Source: Chitinophaga sp.
GTDB lineage: Bacteria; Bacteroidota; Bacteroidia; Chitinophagales; Chitinophagaceae
Assembly (NCBI RefSeq): GCF_017745275.1
Contig: NZ_JAGHZS010000007.1
Coordinates: forward strand, 124,001-188,000
Reading direction: 5' to 3'
DNA: 64,000 bases
Shown: in pieces, positions 32,916 to 42,576 of the stretch
How positions within the stretch are numbered: the stretch's first letter is position 1
Layout of the letters: each line of letters begins with the position of its first letter
Translations under genes and position numbers: made by a program
Notes under the pieces: model-generated
The model's database searches: none
Told to the model about the DNA's origin: nothing
The model's input: the letters and a program-made list of their open reading frames with translations, nothing else

Positions 32916-33399
32916 TTTTGATTTCACCTGTTTTTAATGAAAGTCAATTGATTTCTTAAAATGTGGAAAAGTTTTTCAGATTTTTTTTAAATGGGTTCAA
33001 AAAAAGTTACATATTATTATTGAGAATACACTATATTTAATAATAATATGATTGATTGGCCTACGTTTCACGCCCTGTAAGTGGGTGATGGATTTCATTT
33101 ATTCCTTTTTGGAAAATGGCAAGACCTGGTTTTATAGCCCCAAATGATTGTAACGTGTTTCAGGGCATTTTAGCATGATAATAATTCCAGGAGGACGACC
33201 GTTATGATGCTGTTTTTTATATCGAAAAAACTAGATATTCGCAGCCAGAAATAATAGTCAGTCCTTTTAATTGTTTCCGGAGATAATTAATCAGGCGCCA
33301 TTATTCTTTTGGAATACCGATCCATATCAGACAAATCAATACAATTGTCATTGGGCAGTTGTAAACTTTTATTGAAACCATATAATTATCTGAAAGACC
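32916..33399. other. intergenic, 484 bp, no gene called
   Basis: AT-rich upstream region of the beta-helix gene. A 16-codon frame at 33204 follows a good AGGAGG, but it has no recognisable content and I do not call it. No clear TAnnTTTG box was identified near the gene start. Confidence 0.4.
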
Positions 33400-34812
33400 A
33401 TGACGCGCAGCACCACTTCACGATTGTCTATGTACACATTCGTATCCCTTTTGATGGCTTTTATCGTTACAACAGAAAGTTGTAATAAATCAGAAATGGA
33501 AAAGGCTAAGCCAGACAATTCAAAGCCTGGTACCACCATTCCCAGCAAACCTCCGGTTAATACTACAGAAATAATCATTGTACCTGACAAAGATGGACGA
33601 TTGTTATTAGATGGAAGTGTTTACAAACCAGGAGATGTACTGGCCCTTAAAGGCATATTTACAGCAGTGGTGATTAATAACCTTAAAGGCTCAATAAGCG
33701 CGCCTATCACCGTTAAAAATGCCGCAGGAACAGTGTTGAAAGTAGGTAACCCTGCGTGGAGCGGCGGTTCCTGGGCTACAGCACTCAGCTTTGTCAACTG
33801 CCATTACGTGAAAGTAGGCGGGGAAAGATCCAAATCTGATTTTATTATCAGCGGCAGTACACAAGCCGGCAAGGAAGCTTACTTTAACCTGGCATTAAGT
33901 CAGCATTCTGATAATTTCGAAGTCAGCAACATCACTATCCAAAATGGAGGTACAGGTATTTGGGCTAAAACAGAACCTGTAAAAGGAGATGCCACTACCT
34001 ACTATCCGAACTCTTATATGGAAAACCTGTCTATACATGATGTGTCCATCAGTGGTACCAACAATGAAGCTTTTTACATTGGTCATACTGCGCTGTACTG
34101 GAATTTAACTACCAATACGCCTTATTACGGCGCTCCATCAGGTTTTACTGCAGGACAGCAATATGTACAGCCTATCAAGTGGCGCAATGTTAAGATTTAT
34201 AACAATGAGGTATCTAACGGCGGCGCTGATGGTATTCAGACTGCAGCTATTGACAGGTTGGAAATTTACGGGAATAGTGTTACCAGCTGGGGCGGACAAC
34301 ATAATTCCGGCCACAACGGCGGTATCCTGATTGGCGGTCGTACCACCAATACCAACGTTCACGATAACTACGTGCATGATGGCTGGGGAGAACTGATTCA
34401 GTTCTATGGCTCCGGAGAAAACGGTGCTACCCATATCATTCATAATAACCTGTTGAGAGATAACCAGGGCGATGGCGTAAGTCTGAGAGGAACAGATAAG
34501 GCCGTGGTGCAGATCACCAACAATACCATCGCAAGGACTGGCGGAGTATCGCTTCGCATCAATGGTTACCAGGGAATGACAGCACCACAGATTGTAAATG
34601 GCAATGCTTTTATACAACCACGTGTAAATGGCGGGGCTATTTATCCTAACGCATACATTTATACGGAAAACGGTGGCACGTATACAGAAGGCACCGGCGT
34701 TAATGCCAACACTAAATTCGCTACTACAGATGCAGCGGGTGTTGACATAAACAATTACTACCAGCCTAAAGCTAATTCCGCCCTGCTAACCACAGGTTTT
34801 AGAAAAATCTAG
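33400..34812 (+). CDS. secreted right-handed beta-helix lipoprotein
   Basis: 470 aa, lipoprotein signal with lipobox TESC (MYTFVSLLMAFIVTTESCNKS); the ATG at 33430 is an alternative start that would give a shorter signal. A Pro/Ser/Thr linker is followed by parallel beta-helix rungs with repeated NV.IYNN-type motifs (VKIYNNEVSN, LEIYGNSVTSW, TNVHDNYVHDG, HIIHNNLLRDN, VQITNNTIART). Such folds occur in polysaccharide lyases and epimerases; no catalytic set can be named. AFYIGHTALYW parallels GFYIGNTHYFW in the larger protein at 60838, so the two are related. It sits beside the exopolysaccharide locus. Confidence 0.8.
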   Translation: MTRSTTSRLSMYTFVSLLMAFIVTTESCNKSEMEKAKPDNSKPGTTIPSKPPVNTTEIIIVPDKDGRLLLDGSVYKPGDVLALKGIFTAVVINNLKGSISAPITVKNAAGTVLKVGNPAWSGGSWATALSFVNCHYVKVGGERSKSDFIISGSTQAGKEAYFNLALSQHSDNFEVSNITIQNGGTGIWAKTEPVKGDATTYYPNSYMENLSIHDVSISGTNNEAFYIGHTALYWNLTTNTPYYGAPSGFTAGQQYVQPIKWRNVKIYNNEVSNGGADGIQTAAIDRLEIYGNSVTSWGGQHNSGHNGGILIGGRTTNTNVHDNYVHDGWGELIQFYGSGENGATHIIHNNLLRDNQGDGVSLRGTDKAVVQITNNTIARTGGVSLRINGYQGMTAPQIVNGNAFIQPRVNGGAIYPNAYIYTENGGTYTEGTGVNANTKFATTDAAGVDINNYYQPKANSALLTTGFRKI

Positions 34813-34866
34813 CAAGATAAATAACGATATACGGAAATCAGCCTGCTATATCCATATAGCTGGTTC

Positions 34867-34920
34867 ATAAGAGAGCCGTCCCGTCCCGCTTTAGCGGGAC
34901 GGGACGGCTCTCTTATTTTT
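34867..34920. terminator. strong bidirectional terminator
   Basis: 24-bp perfect stem with two-base loop (34867-34890 and 34893-34916), GC-rich (GTCCCGTCCCGC), followed by TTTTT on the plus side and preceded by A-rich sequence on the other. It separates the convergent beta-helix and hydrolase genes. Confidence 0.9.
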
Positions 34921-34928
34921 CCGGGCAT

Positions 34929-35870
34929 TCAGGGAGTTGTTTTAATATACTCCCACATCAGCTCATTGACGAGCTGTGGTTGCTCATAATGAGGCATATG
35001 TCCCGCACTGTCTATTGCCTGTACTGCTAAAGTTGGATATAATGTTTTATAAGAAGCTAACTTTTCTACCGGGAAGAAGGGATCCTGCTTGCCATAGAGT
35101 AGCAATATCTTTTCGGGGCCAATTTGTTTTAGCAGATAGAGCTGGTTTTGATTGAGCATATTCATCCAGCCGGAGTGGGTGAGGCGTTTATAGCCCTTGA
35201 AATTCATGAAATATTTCAGCCGTTCAGAATAGCTATTAAAAAGTGGTTGATTCACGAACTCCTTGCGCTGGTTTTCTACAGAACGTGGATACCAGTAGGT
35301 GGTCATCAACACATAAGAGATGACCGGGATACGCAGTAGTTTACTTGCCTGCAGATCGCCGCTGGCTGCGGGGCCAAGCAATACGATATGTTTCACACGA
35401 TCGGGATGATTGCCCGCATAATCGAGCCCAATGGGGGCACCCATGGACATTGCGATCATATCAAAAGGTTGCTGCAAATGGAGCGTATCCAGCAGCTGCA
35501 CTAATTGTTGCCGGTAAAGATCAAGATTATACACTACATCGGGTCTGTCTGAATACCCCCGGCCATACAGATCATAGGCCAGTATGCGATAACCTTTTGA
35601 CAGCAGGTATGGAATATTATATCGCCATACTTCCATGCCGCTGGTACCACCACCGTGGATCAGTACCAGCAGCTTTGCACTATCAGGACCTAATAATTGA
35701 TAGTGTACCAAACCATGATCCAGCTGAATAAAATGACCGGGAGCCTGTTTACGTGCAGCCTCATTTAGTTCGGCAGTTTCCTGCCCGTTTTTAATGAACA
35801 GAAACCCAAGCAAAAGGGCTGTCAGTAGCAGGACAATAATACGTGACCACCATTTTTTTAGCAGGATCAT
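34929..35870 (-). CDS. membrane-anchored alpha/beta-hydrolase
   Basis: 313 aa. An N-terminal hydrophobic segment (IIVLLLTALLLGFLFI) may anchor it facing the periplasm. The oxyanion segment is LIHGGGTSGMEVW, the nucleophile elbow is AMSMGAPIGL and the catalytic His is GHMPHYEQP near the C-terminus; the acid is probably in LYGKQDPFFP. Substrate unknown. It is the last gene of the minus-strand exopolysaccharide unit, 6 nt after the next hydrolase gene, so it may act on the exported polymer or its acyl groups. Confidence 0.85.
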   Translation of the reverse strand: MILLKKWWSRIIVLLLTALLLGFLFIKNGQETAELNEAARKQAPGHFIQLDHGLVHYQLLGPDSAKLLVLIHGGGTSGMEVWRYNIPYLLSKGYRILAYDLYGRGYSDRPDVVYNLDLYRQQLVQLLDTLHLQQPFDMIAMSMGAPIGLDYAGNHPDRVKHIVLLGPAASGDLQASKLLRIPVISYVLMTTYWYPRSVENQRKEFVNQPLFNSYSERLKYFMNFKGYKRLTHSGWMNMLNQNQLYLLKQIGPEKILLLYGKQDPFFPVEKLASYKTLYPTLAVQAIDSAGHMPHYEQPQLVNELMWEYIKTTP

Positions 35871-35876
35871 AAGAGG

Positions 35877-36647
35877 TTATCGTTTATACTGAAGTAGCCA
35901 TTCGTAAATATTCATCCCGTTTTCCCGGTACGCAGGGTTGTAGTATTGTTCCCAGCAGCAATGCTTATGATCGCCCACGGTAAGCTTGGTCAGCCCTGGT
36001 TTGTACTTATTGGTACTGTCCGCAAATAATTTACAGTTCCCCAGGAAAACCGGTTCTTCTGTACCGCCGAAGTACCATACATGGATGTTATTTTCAGCGG
36101 TAATACGGAAGCTTTTCATATTTTCCGCATCAATAGTGGCAGGGGACATGTTAACCGCTGCAGCTATTCTTTTGGCCATTTTTTTATCTGTTACGGCCAT
36201 TCCTACCGACCATCCACCTGCACTATAGCCGGTAATGTAAATACGGGAAGAATCAATAGGATAACGTTGCAGTACATCGGAAATAGCGTTATACAGGTGC
36301 TCCGGGCCGAGCGACCAGCTGGTGGCCAATGGCGCCATTACAATGAATTCATATTTTTTTCCGTCTACTTTATTTACGGCATCAATATTCTGACCTTCAT
36401 GCATTTGCCTGGCAACACCCTGGCGGAATATTTTAGTGATATCGTTACCTGCAATACTTCTGCCATGCAAACAAACCAGCAGTGGATATCTCTTACCGCT
36501 CTTAACATTATCCGGAAGCTTTAGCAGTGCCGGGATATGATGCCAGGGAGTTATCTGTACGTCGATCTGCCTGAAAGGTTTCAGATCCTGGGCCGCCAGG
36601 ATGCTTGTCTGCAGCATCAAACCTATGAAAAGGAGTATTCTCATCAT
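35877..36647 (-). CDS. secreted esterase-like hydrolase (prolyl oligopeptidase/feruloyl esterase-like)
   Basis: 256 aa with a signal peptide (MRILLFIGLMLQTSILAAQ). The fold is alpha/beta-hydrolase: LLVCLHGRSIAGNDI is the oxyanion region, TGYSAGGWSVGMA the Ser elbow and VGDHKHCCWEQYYNP has the catalytic His; the end is NIYEWLLQYKR. The same terminal pattern (MYEWMLQYSKN) and Ser elbow type occur in the N-terminal domain of the 60838 protein and a related one in the 2,041-residue protein. Probable polysaccharide-modifying or deacylating enzyme; substrate not seen. Confidence 0.78.
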   Translation of the reverse strand: MMRILLFIGLMLQTSILAAQDLKPFRQIDVQITPWHHIPALLKLPDNVKSGKRYPLLVCLHGRSIAGNDITKIFRQGVARQMHEGQNIDAVNKVDGKKYEFIVMAPLATSWSLGPEHLYNAISDVLQRYPIDSSRIYITGYSAGGWSVGMAVTDKKMAKRIAAAVNMSPATIDAENMKSFRITAENNIHVWYFGGTEEPVFLGNCKLFADSTNKYKPGLTKLTVGDHKHCCWEQYYNPAYRENGMNIYEWLLQYKR

Positions 36648-36701
36648 TTAATCTTATTTATCAGTTATTCCCTTCCGGGATAACTGTGGGCAACTAATTT
36701 A

Positions 36702-37424
36702 TTATAAGTGTAACAGCACTTCTTCCAAAGTGGTGCCTATAATCGCTTCGAGGGCAATCTTCGATTGTCTTACATCTCTTTCCAGGGTCACTTTACGTAC
36801 CATTTCAGCATTGTAAATCCGATAGGCATCATTTAATCCTTCTACGGCTACAGCCTGATCACCACCGGAAAATTTCTGTTCTACCTGTTTGTAATGATTG
36901 TAAGAATCTTCCAGCAGTGGCAATTGCAGTTCATATAACTGTTTGTTAGCGGCATAGTCTTCGTAAGCACGCAATACCGCTGCCTTTAATGCAAGTTTTT
37001 CGCCTTCTTTCTGTTCATCAAATACCCGTCCGTTCGCTTTTGCGGCTTTTACTTCGTTAGGAATGCTGATTAAATTACCAATTGGTACCATGATACCGAA
37101 GTTGTACCGTGGATACAAGGTGTTATTGTTGGTAGTGCCACTTCCTTTGATGGTGAATTCGTTGAGGTTACCGGCAGCTGTCAGCATATTTAACCAACCT
37201 GCTTTCGCCCTGTTTTCATCATATTTGGTGATTTGCTTCTTAATTTCCAGTGCTTTAATTTGAGGATTGTTCATCGCGAGTTCCACCAGCTTTTCTTTGA
37301 GTCTGCTTACGGTCGAAATATCGGCAGGTAGTCTAAGAATGATACTGGTATCTGCCTTCTGAATCTGCGCTTGCGCCGCAGTACCCGTAATAGCTGTCAG
37401 TAAAAAGAATAGTACACGTTTCAT
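36702..37424 (-). CDS. half-size TolC-like outer-membrane efflux protein
   Basis: 240 aa with a signal peptide (MKRVLFFLLTAITGTAAQAQ). It has one copy of the outer-membrane efflux pattern: a long charged coiled-coil (LKEKLVELAMNNPQIKALEIKKQI), a pair of short beta segments (LNEFTIKG, YNFGIMVPIGNLI) and a second coiled-coil. TolC-type proteins contain two such repeats in about 450 residues, so this is half of one and would need to assemble as a higher oligomer or pair with a partner. It overlaps the polymerase gene by 4 nt (ATGA), so it is coupled to it. Confidence 0.75.
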   Translation of the reverse strand: MKRVLFFLLTAITGTAAQAQIQKADTSIILRLPADISTVSRLKEKLVELAMNNPQIKALEIKKQITKYDENRAKAGWLNMLTAAGNLNEFTIKGSGTTNNNTLYPRYNFGIMVPIGNLISIPNEVKAAKANGRVFDEQKEGEKLALKAAVLRAYEDYAANKQLYELQLPLLEDSYNHYKQVEQKFSGGDQAVAVEGLNDAYRIYNAEMVRKVTLERDVRQSKIALEAIIGTTLEEVLLHL

Positions 37425-38851
37425 GTTGTGATATTTGGAGATGATAAATATTTTAATTTTATAGAGATGCCATTAAGCCCGTAGTATAGCAGCGCTGATT
37501 CAATCAGCCCGGACGATTCCTGCGCATATATACTTACTACCAGTGCAAACATGACACAGATGATGACCAGCGTTAACTGTTTTTCTGTGGCGGTAGTACT
37601 CCTGAAATAATTAGCAACTGTGTATTGCATGATCAGGAAAATGTTGATGCAGACCAGGATAAGCCCTATATATCCCTGCTCCAATGCGGTACGCAGGTAG
37701 CCGCTATCGGGAGGAAATCCATCCAGCTCACTGCCCGAACCGGGTTCACAGCTCAGGAACCCGCCGCCTATCGGATGACTATAGATATAAGGTTGAATAC
37801 GATGACGGTTCACTTCGCGAACATTCATAGATGCATCCTCAGAGCCGGAAAATGCCGTGCGTATCCTGATAATTGTGGCGTTGCTATGGAAAGGCCCAAA
37901 CATCACCACGAGGAAAGCAAAAACAAATACCAGTGCGCCAATTACGGCATTCTTATTACGCAGATTTACAAACAGCATCATGAGTAATCCCATGGGCACC
38001 ATTATATAGGCCGTGCGGGTACCGGAATATCCCAATGCCATAAACTGTAATATCAGCGATATAATGAGTAAGCCCTTTTGATAGGCAGATATTATCTTGC
38101 CCGGACTGGTCAGCAGCACGATATTGATAATACATCCACAGGCCATGATTACACCAAATACTGCGGGATCAGACACGAAGGAGAAAATGCGGATACCTGT
38201 CAGGATGATAACCGTTTTAAATTTTTCAGGATACCTGGCGATAAATGCTTTTTCGAAAGGCATGAGGCCAAACCACTGCTGAATACAGGCATAAAAGGCG
38301 GCCAGTGTAAGTATTGCAATCCAGAACTTGAAGAAAAATTTAAGATCATCCATGTTGCGGATCATCTTTATCACCAGGTACATGTAAACCATATTGCGTA
38401 CATACACCCTGGCAAAGGTAGTCCAGCCATGTTTGTCATACACATAAGCAGGATTGAAAAACTGGATTAAAATAAATGCCGCGTATATGTAAAAAGTGAT
38501 CAATGCCGGATCGCGAAAAAAGTCCACTTTTTTAATACTCTTATCTCCTGGTTTAAGCAGGCTACCCAGTAGCGTAATTAGTACCATCGCATCAATCAGG
38601 ACGCCTACGGGCATTTCTGCGCCGGATATTCTTTCGAGTAACCTTACTGTAAGGGTAACGGTGAGCGCGATATAATAACCTGCTCGGTAGTTGAGAATGG
38701 AGATCGTCGCAACCGCAATACCAATGGCCAATCCCAGCAGTAGTACTGTGTATTTTACGTCCTGGGCACTGATATACGCAATAACCGGTATCAGTATAAC
38801 CCAACAGATAATAATAAACAGGCTGTAAATATTTTTCTTTACAAATTCCAC
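37421..38851 (-). CDS. O-antigen ligase/polymerase-like protein (Wzy)
   Basis: 476-aa polytopic inner-membrane protein with about 12 hydrophobic segments and a large periplasmic loop between late helices (FHSNATIIRIRTAFSGSE through the GGGFLSCEPGSG region). These features fit the Wzy_C/O-antigen ligase family, which joins repeat units in the periplasm. RTAF and the Gly/Ser-rich loop with RHRIQPYIYSHPIGGG follow the usual arrangement of the active-site loop. Neighbours (co-polymerase upstream, TolC-like downstream) support a polymerase over a ligase. Confidence 0.85.
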   Translation of the reverse strand: MEFVKKNIYSLFIIICWVILIPVIAYISAQDVKYTVLLLGLAIGIAVATISILNYRAGYYIALTVTLTVRLLERISGAEMPVGVLIDAMVLITLLGSLLKPGDKSIKKVDFFRDPALITFYIYAAFILIQFFNPAYVYDKHGWTTFARVYVRNMVYMYLVIKMIRNMDDLKFFFKFWIAILTLAAFYACIQQWFGLMPFEKAFIARYPEKFKTVIILTGIRIFSFVSDPAVFGVIMACGCIINIVLLTSPGKIISAYQKGLLIISLILQFMALGYSGTRTAYIMVPMGLLMMLFVNLRNKNAVIGALVFVFAFLVVMFGPFHSNATIIRIRTAFSGSEDASMNVREVNRHRIQPYIYSHPIGGGFLSCEPGSGSELDGFPPDSGYLRTALEQGYIGLILVCINIFLIMQYTVANYFRSTTATEKQLTLVIICVMFALVVSIYAQESSGLIESALLYYGLNGISIKLKYLSSPNITT

Positions 38852-38862
38852 TGGTATTTTTT

Positions 38863-38976
38863 TTATAGAAATACTATTTTAATTGCCATCGCAATAATTG
38901 TTAATGCGATAAAAATTACAATCAGCACCTGGTGCAGATGTTGATCTATTGGCTTCTTTTTGGGTTGCTTTTTCAT
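38863..38976 (-). CDS. 37-residue small membrane protein in the exopolysaccharide operon
   Basis: Too short for ordinary ORF calling. The ATG at 38976 overlaps the TGA of the acyltransferase gene by 4 nt (ATGA), and the TAA at 38863 lies 11 nt before the polymerase start. The peptide begins with a basic, proline-containing cytoplasmic stretch (MKKQPKKKPIDQHLHQ), followed by one hydrophobic helix (VLIVIFIALTIIAMAIKIVFL). Exact fit into a tight operon and positive-inside charge pattern support a real gene. Function unknown; it may assist the Wzy or acyltransferase. Confidence 0.6.
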   Translation of the reverse strand: MKKQPKKKPIDQHLHQVLIVIFIALTIIAMAIKIVFL

Positions 38977-40052
38977 ATCAAATTAACAGCGGTGCTTTTT
39001 TTTTCTCCGCGATGCTCTCCGAATTTCCCGGTAAACAGGAAGGTAAGTTTCAACTGCACACAGATGCGATACACGATAATAGAAACGAAAATGGATGACG
39101 GTATCAGTATCAGCAACAGTACGACACCGTTATCTACACCAAGAGACAGCAATACAGCACGCATACACGCGAAAATGCTCACATGTAGCAGGTAAACATA
39201 TAACGAGTAATGACCTATTACGTTTAGAAACTCCAGTTTCCGGACACTGGCGAGCCAGGAAGACAACAGTATCACGAACAAACAACCATTTAATGCAATG
39301 AGCATAAAAAGGTAAAGATTCATCTGCTGATGATAGAGGTAATACCATTGCAGTAAAGCAAACCCAGGTGCCACCATTAGCAGGTATTTCGGTTTTGCTA
39401 ATTCTTTTTGTGTTTGTTCCTGTAAGAAATAATTCGCAGCAGTATCTCCGATCGCAAAGAATATATAATGAAGCGTAATGTCATACAATGTACTATGGGA
39501 CTGTACATAGGGTGCAATGCCCAGTAGTATCAGCCCGGTAAGTAGCTGCCATAGCTTTTTATTACCTGTTATTTGCGAAACAATTGTATAAAGCATTGTT
39601 ACATTAAAAAGTGCAAAGAGATACCAAAGTTGATCCAGCGTTCTTGGCTGCAGAAAAATGTTTAAGAAGTCGCTTCCGGAACGCTCCGAATTGGTAAACC
39701 TGGAAAATGCAATCTGCAAACTGATTTGTATGATAGCCCATAACAAGTAGGGATATAATAAAGTATTGACCTTTAAAAAAATGAAATTTCTGACACCTCT
39801 TTTAGTCACGCTCTTACTGAAAAACACGCCGGACAACAGGAAAAAAAGCGGCATACGGAAGCTATACAGCATATCGTTTGTAGCCAGTATTGCGTGGGGT
39901 AATGAAACACCGCGGGCAATCAGCCCATATGCGATGTGCCGGTACACCACCAATACAATAGCTACGCCTTTTGCATAGTCAATCCACGCGAAGCGTGATT
40001 CTTTTTTTTCGGGGCGTAAACTAAAAAGGTCCAATGTTTTCGGAAACTTCAT
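38973..40052 (-). CDS. acyltransferase family 3 membrane protein
   Basis: 359 aa, ten or so transmembrane segments. The N-terminal signature RFAWIDYAKGVAIVLVVYRHIAYGL matches the acyltransferase 3 family that O-acetylates or O-acylates sugars of surface polysaccharides; the catalytic His is in this region (YRHIAY). RMPLFFLLSGVFFSKS is the next block. It starts 9 nt after the Wzc-like gene and overlaps the small ORF by 4 nt, so it is part of the same operon and probably acylates the exported polysaccharide. Confidence 0.9.
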   Translation of the reverse strand: MKFPKTLDLFSLRPEKKESRFAWIDYAKGVAIVLVVYRHIAYGLIARGVSLPHAILATNDMLYSFRMPLFFLLSGVFFSKSVTKRGVRNFIFLKVNTLLYPYLLWAIIQISLQIAFSRFTNSERSGSDFLNIFLQPRTLDQLWYLFALFNVTMLYTIVSQITGNKKLWQLLTGLILLGIAPYVQSHSTLYDITLHYIFFAIGDTAANYFLQEQTQKELAKPKYLLMVAPGFALLQWYYLYHQQMNLYLFMLIALNGCLFVILLSSWLASVRKLEFLNVIGHYSLYVYLLHVSIFACMRAVLLSLGVDNGVVLLLILIPSSIFVSIIVYRICVQLKLTFLFTGKFGEHRGEKKSTAVNLI

Positions 40053-40061
40053 GGTTAAAAA

Positions 40062-42248
40062 TCACAACTCAATAAAATCTTCTTTCACATCATTTAATAC
40101 AGCTCCAAGGAATTTATCTCCTAATGATTCCAGAAATTCAGAGGATTCCCGGTCAATCTGTTTCATTTTTAAACGGGATGAAAAAACAGCAATTACACCT
40201 TCTGCATAAGCAGATAACTCACGGCTATCTGTAAAGTCGTTCAGTGGCGCACCTTCCATCAGAATATAATCGTAATGTTTTTTTAATTCACCCAGGTAGT
40301 TAAGCAGGTGATTTGGAGGCAATATTTCAGAAGGTGTATAGTCTCCTCCTTTACATCCAATAACCTCTATACCTGGTGTGGGGTATGATGTTACTATTTC
40401 TTTTACTTTTTCAATGCTGAATGATTCGGGCGGCACGGAGAAATATTCCAGTGTTGGCCTGGCATCCATTTGAACACTTACGTCATTATTACAGAAGTTG
40501 GTATCAATGACCAATACTTTTTTATTGCTCAGGCTTAAGCTGTGTGCAACGGCCTGGAGCAATGTAGTTTTACCCTGCTGCGGTTCAGTACTGGTGAAAA
40601 GGAAAATTTTTCTACCACTGTTTTCGAGTTCAAATCTCAGTTTACGTAATAGCTCTCTGAAAACATTCTGTCTTTTGAGCCACTGGGATTCGTCTGATTT
40701 TTTTTGCAGTATTTCCAACAGGTTATATTTCTGCAGGTTGGTATGATTAATTGTGCCAATAAGTTTCAGGTTGGAAGTACGATGGAAGACAGATGGTGAT
40801 TTAACAGAATTGTCCGTAAACTCCCTGAACAATATACCCATACAGCAAAGCATAAATACCGCCATGCCAGACATGCCCATGATCACCAAACGTTTGGATG
40901 ATTCCGGTGTAAATGCGGGTTGTCCTTTTAATGTTTGACGGAAGTTATCCTGTGGTACATTTCTGTTGTCCAGTGCGGCGCCCAGTTTTTCCTTCAGTTT
41001 GTTGTATTCATCCTGGGCCAGTGCAACTTCCTGCTGCAGTGAACCAACAGTGGCTTCTTTGTTGGCGTATGAGCCTACAGAGGCGCGCAGATTGCGGATT
41101 TTTCCTTCCAGGGTGCTGATGTTCAGCTTTGCAGCAGTTATTTCTGCTTCCACTGCACCTTTGCGTTGTACCAGTTCTTCTTTGGTACTTACTTTACCAT
41201 TAGGGGTAGAGGCGTCCAGCATTGCCTTTTGTAACTTGCTGCGCTGTGCTTTAATTTTATCTGCCAGTACATTATCGGTAGAACCTGTGCGAACATATTC
41301 ATCGTTCAGGTCATTGATTTGTTTTCTTAAAGTAATGATATCACCGTTGGAATTGGTATATGCGGGTTTCCCGTTGCTCATCTGCGCCAGTTGGGTATTG
41401 ATATTATCCAGTGAGGCCTGCAGATTATTGTAATTGGCTCTTTCGTCTGATACAGATTTTTCAAACTGTTTAATCAGATCCCATTCATTTCCACTTGCTG
41501 TTTCCACGTTCAATACGCCCTGTGCTGTTTTATATCCGCGAAGCGCTTCAATTTTCTGATCCAGTTCTACCTTTTTCTGGTTTACCAATGCTTCAAAGGT
41601 TTCCACATTTTCTATGGAACGTTCGGAACGGGAGCTGCGATAAAAACGCAGGAATTCTTTGTATAGCGTATTTACCGTATAAGCAGACAGTTCAGGATTT
41701 TCTGAGTAACAGTTGATATTAATATAATCGGTCCTGGATAAGCGGCCTACAAACACCATTTTCCGGATAGATTCGAAGTCATACTTATACAGTTTCATAA
41801 ATTCCAGCACCTTGCGTTCTTCAGGGTTAGAAGATGAAAGTATTTGGAGAGAGTCATTTTTCTGGCGGCAAATACGGAGAATCTGTTGCTGGTCGGCGCT
41901 TTTATAAACCGGCTTATTTACTTCTTTTTCCGTGAGGGTTCTAAATGGTTTATTGCTGGAAAGATCATGTATCATCAGATCGCAGGCGAGGAGGCCTACT
42001 ACCAGCGGGGAATTCATGGTTTCAATGACGTTATCAAACTTTACATCTGCTTCAAACAGATTCAAATTCTCATCACGCAGTTTGATCTGCTCATTGGTGG
42101 TGAACCCGGTAGCCATCTGTGCAGTGGAAGCATACAGTTTAGGCTTGCCGATTGTAAAGGCAAATGCGCCTGCTATAGCCGCAATGGTGCTGAATATGAT
42201 CAGCCATTTCTTTTTTAATAATGCCTTTATAAAATACACGATATCCAT
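40062..42248 (-). CDS. Wzc-like polysaccharide co-polymerase with fused ATPase domain
   Basis: 728 aa. Two transmembrane helices flank a large periplasmic coiled-coil region: TM1 is WLIIFSTIAAIAGAFAF and TM2 is RLVIMGMSGMAVFMLCCMGILF, with a Pro-rich segment (QPAFTPESSK) before TM2. The cytoplasmic domain contains Walker A TEPQQGKTTLLQA and a Walker A' of type VLVIDTNF. The C-terminal Tyr-rich tail typical of autophosphorylating Wzc is absent; the protein ends VKEDFIEL. It is therefore a regulator of chain length with an uncertain kinase function. It heads the minus-strand export operon. Confidence 0.88.
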   Translation of the reverse strand: MDIVYFIKALLKKKWLIIFSTIAAIAGAFAFTIGKPKLYASTAQMATGFTTNEQIKLRDENLNLFEADVKFDNVIETMNSPLVVGLLACDLMIHDLSSNKPFRTLTEKEVNKPVYKSADQQQILRICRQKNDSLQILSSSNPEERKVLEFMKLYKYDFESIRKMVFVGRLSRTDYININCYSENPELSAYTVNTLYKEFLRFYRSSRSERSIENVETFEALVNQKKVELDQKIEALRGYKTAQGVLNVETASGNEWDLIKQFEKSVSDERANYNNLQASLDNINTQLAQMSNGKPAYTNSNGDIITLRKQINDLNDEYVRTGSTDNVLADKIKAQRSKLQKAMLDASTPNGKVSTKEELVQRKGAVEAEITAAKLNISTLEGKIRNLRASVGSYANKEATVGSLQQEVALAQDEYNKLKEKLGAALDNRNVPQDNFRQTLKGQPAFTPESSKRLVIMGMSGMAVFMLCCMGILFREFTDNSVKSPSVFHRTSNLKLIGTINHTNLQKYNLLEILQKKSDESQWLKRQNVFRELLRKLRFELENSGRKIFLFTSTEPQQGKTTLLQAVAHSLSLSNKKVLVIDTNFCNNDVSVQMDARPTLEYFSVPPESFSIEKVKEIVTSYPTPGIEVIGCKGGDYTPSEILPPNHLLNYLGELKKHYDYILMEGAPLNDFTDSRELSAYAEGVIAVFSSRLKMKQIDRESSEFLESLGDKFLGAVLNDVKEDFIEL

Positions 42249-42344
42249 ATAGAAATTTTCCTTTAACTACATTTTAAATATGATATACAGGGGGAAGTAT
42301 ACGAAAGGCATACAAACCATGTTCCCGGTACGGTAACTGGAAAA

Positions 42345-42423
42345 TCAGAGGAGATGGTAAAAAAAAGATAATCTCAGGCCAACTGCCTAAAAGTTTCTTT
42401 GCTGGTTTTGTCGGAGGATGAGG
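42345..42423 (-). promoter_or_regulatory. bipartite upstream element shared with the 2,041-residue protein gene
   Basis: The gap 42249-42576 has no gene. On the plus strand it contains TCAGAGGAGATGGTAA at 42345-42360 and TTTGTCGGAGGATGAGG at 42407-42423. Both also occur 159-167 nt upstream of the gene at 42639-48764 (first block 48855-48870, second at about 48914) with similar spacing. Candidate operator or promoter-linked element of two coregulated surface genes. Confidence 0.5.
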
Positions 42424-42576
42424 TTATATAAAATATGACCGGGCATAGTTAATCCTGGCATATCCGGTTTGATGTCTCAAAGGTAAAAGATTATATTAAA
42501 AGACACTTTATTTTTAAGCGAAACATAAAAATTACTTGGTAATCGCTCAAGTTTAAGGGGTAAACTAACAGAATAA

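Noticed and set aside
33204..33254. 16-codon frame preceded by AGGAGG
   Set aside because: Too short and featureless; strong Shine-Dalgarno sequences are not usual in this phylum.
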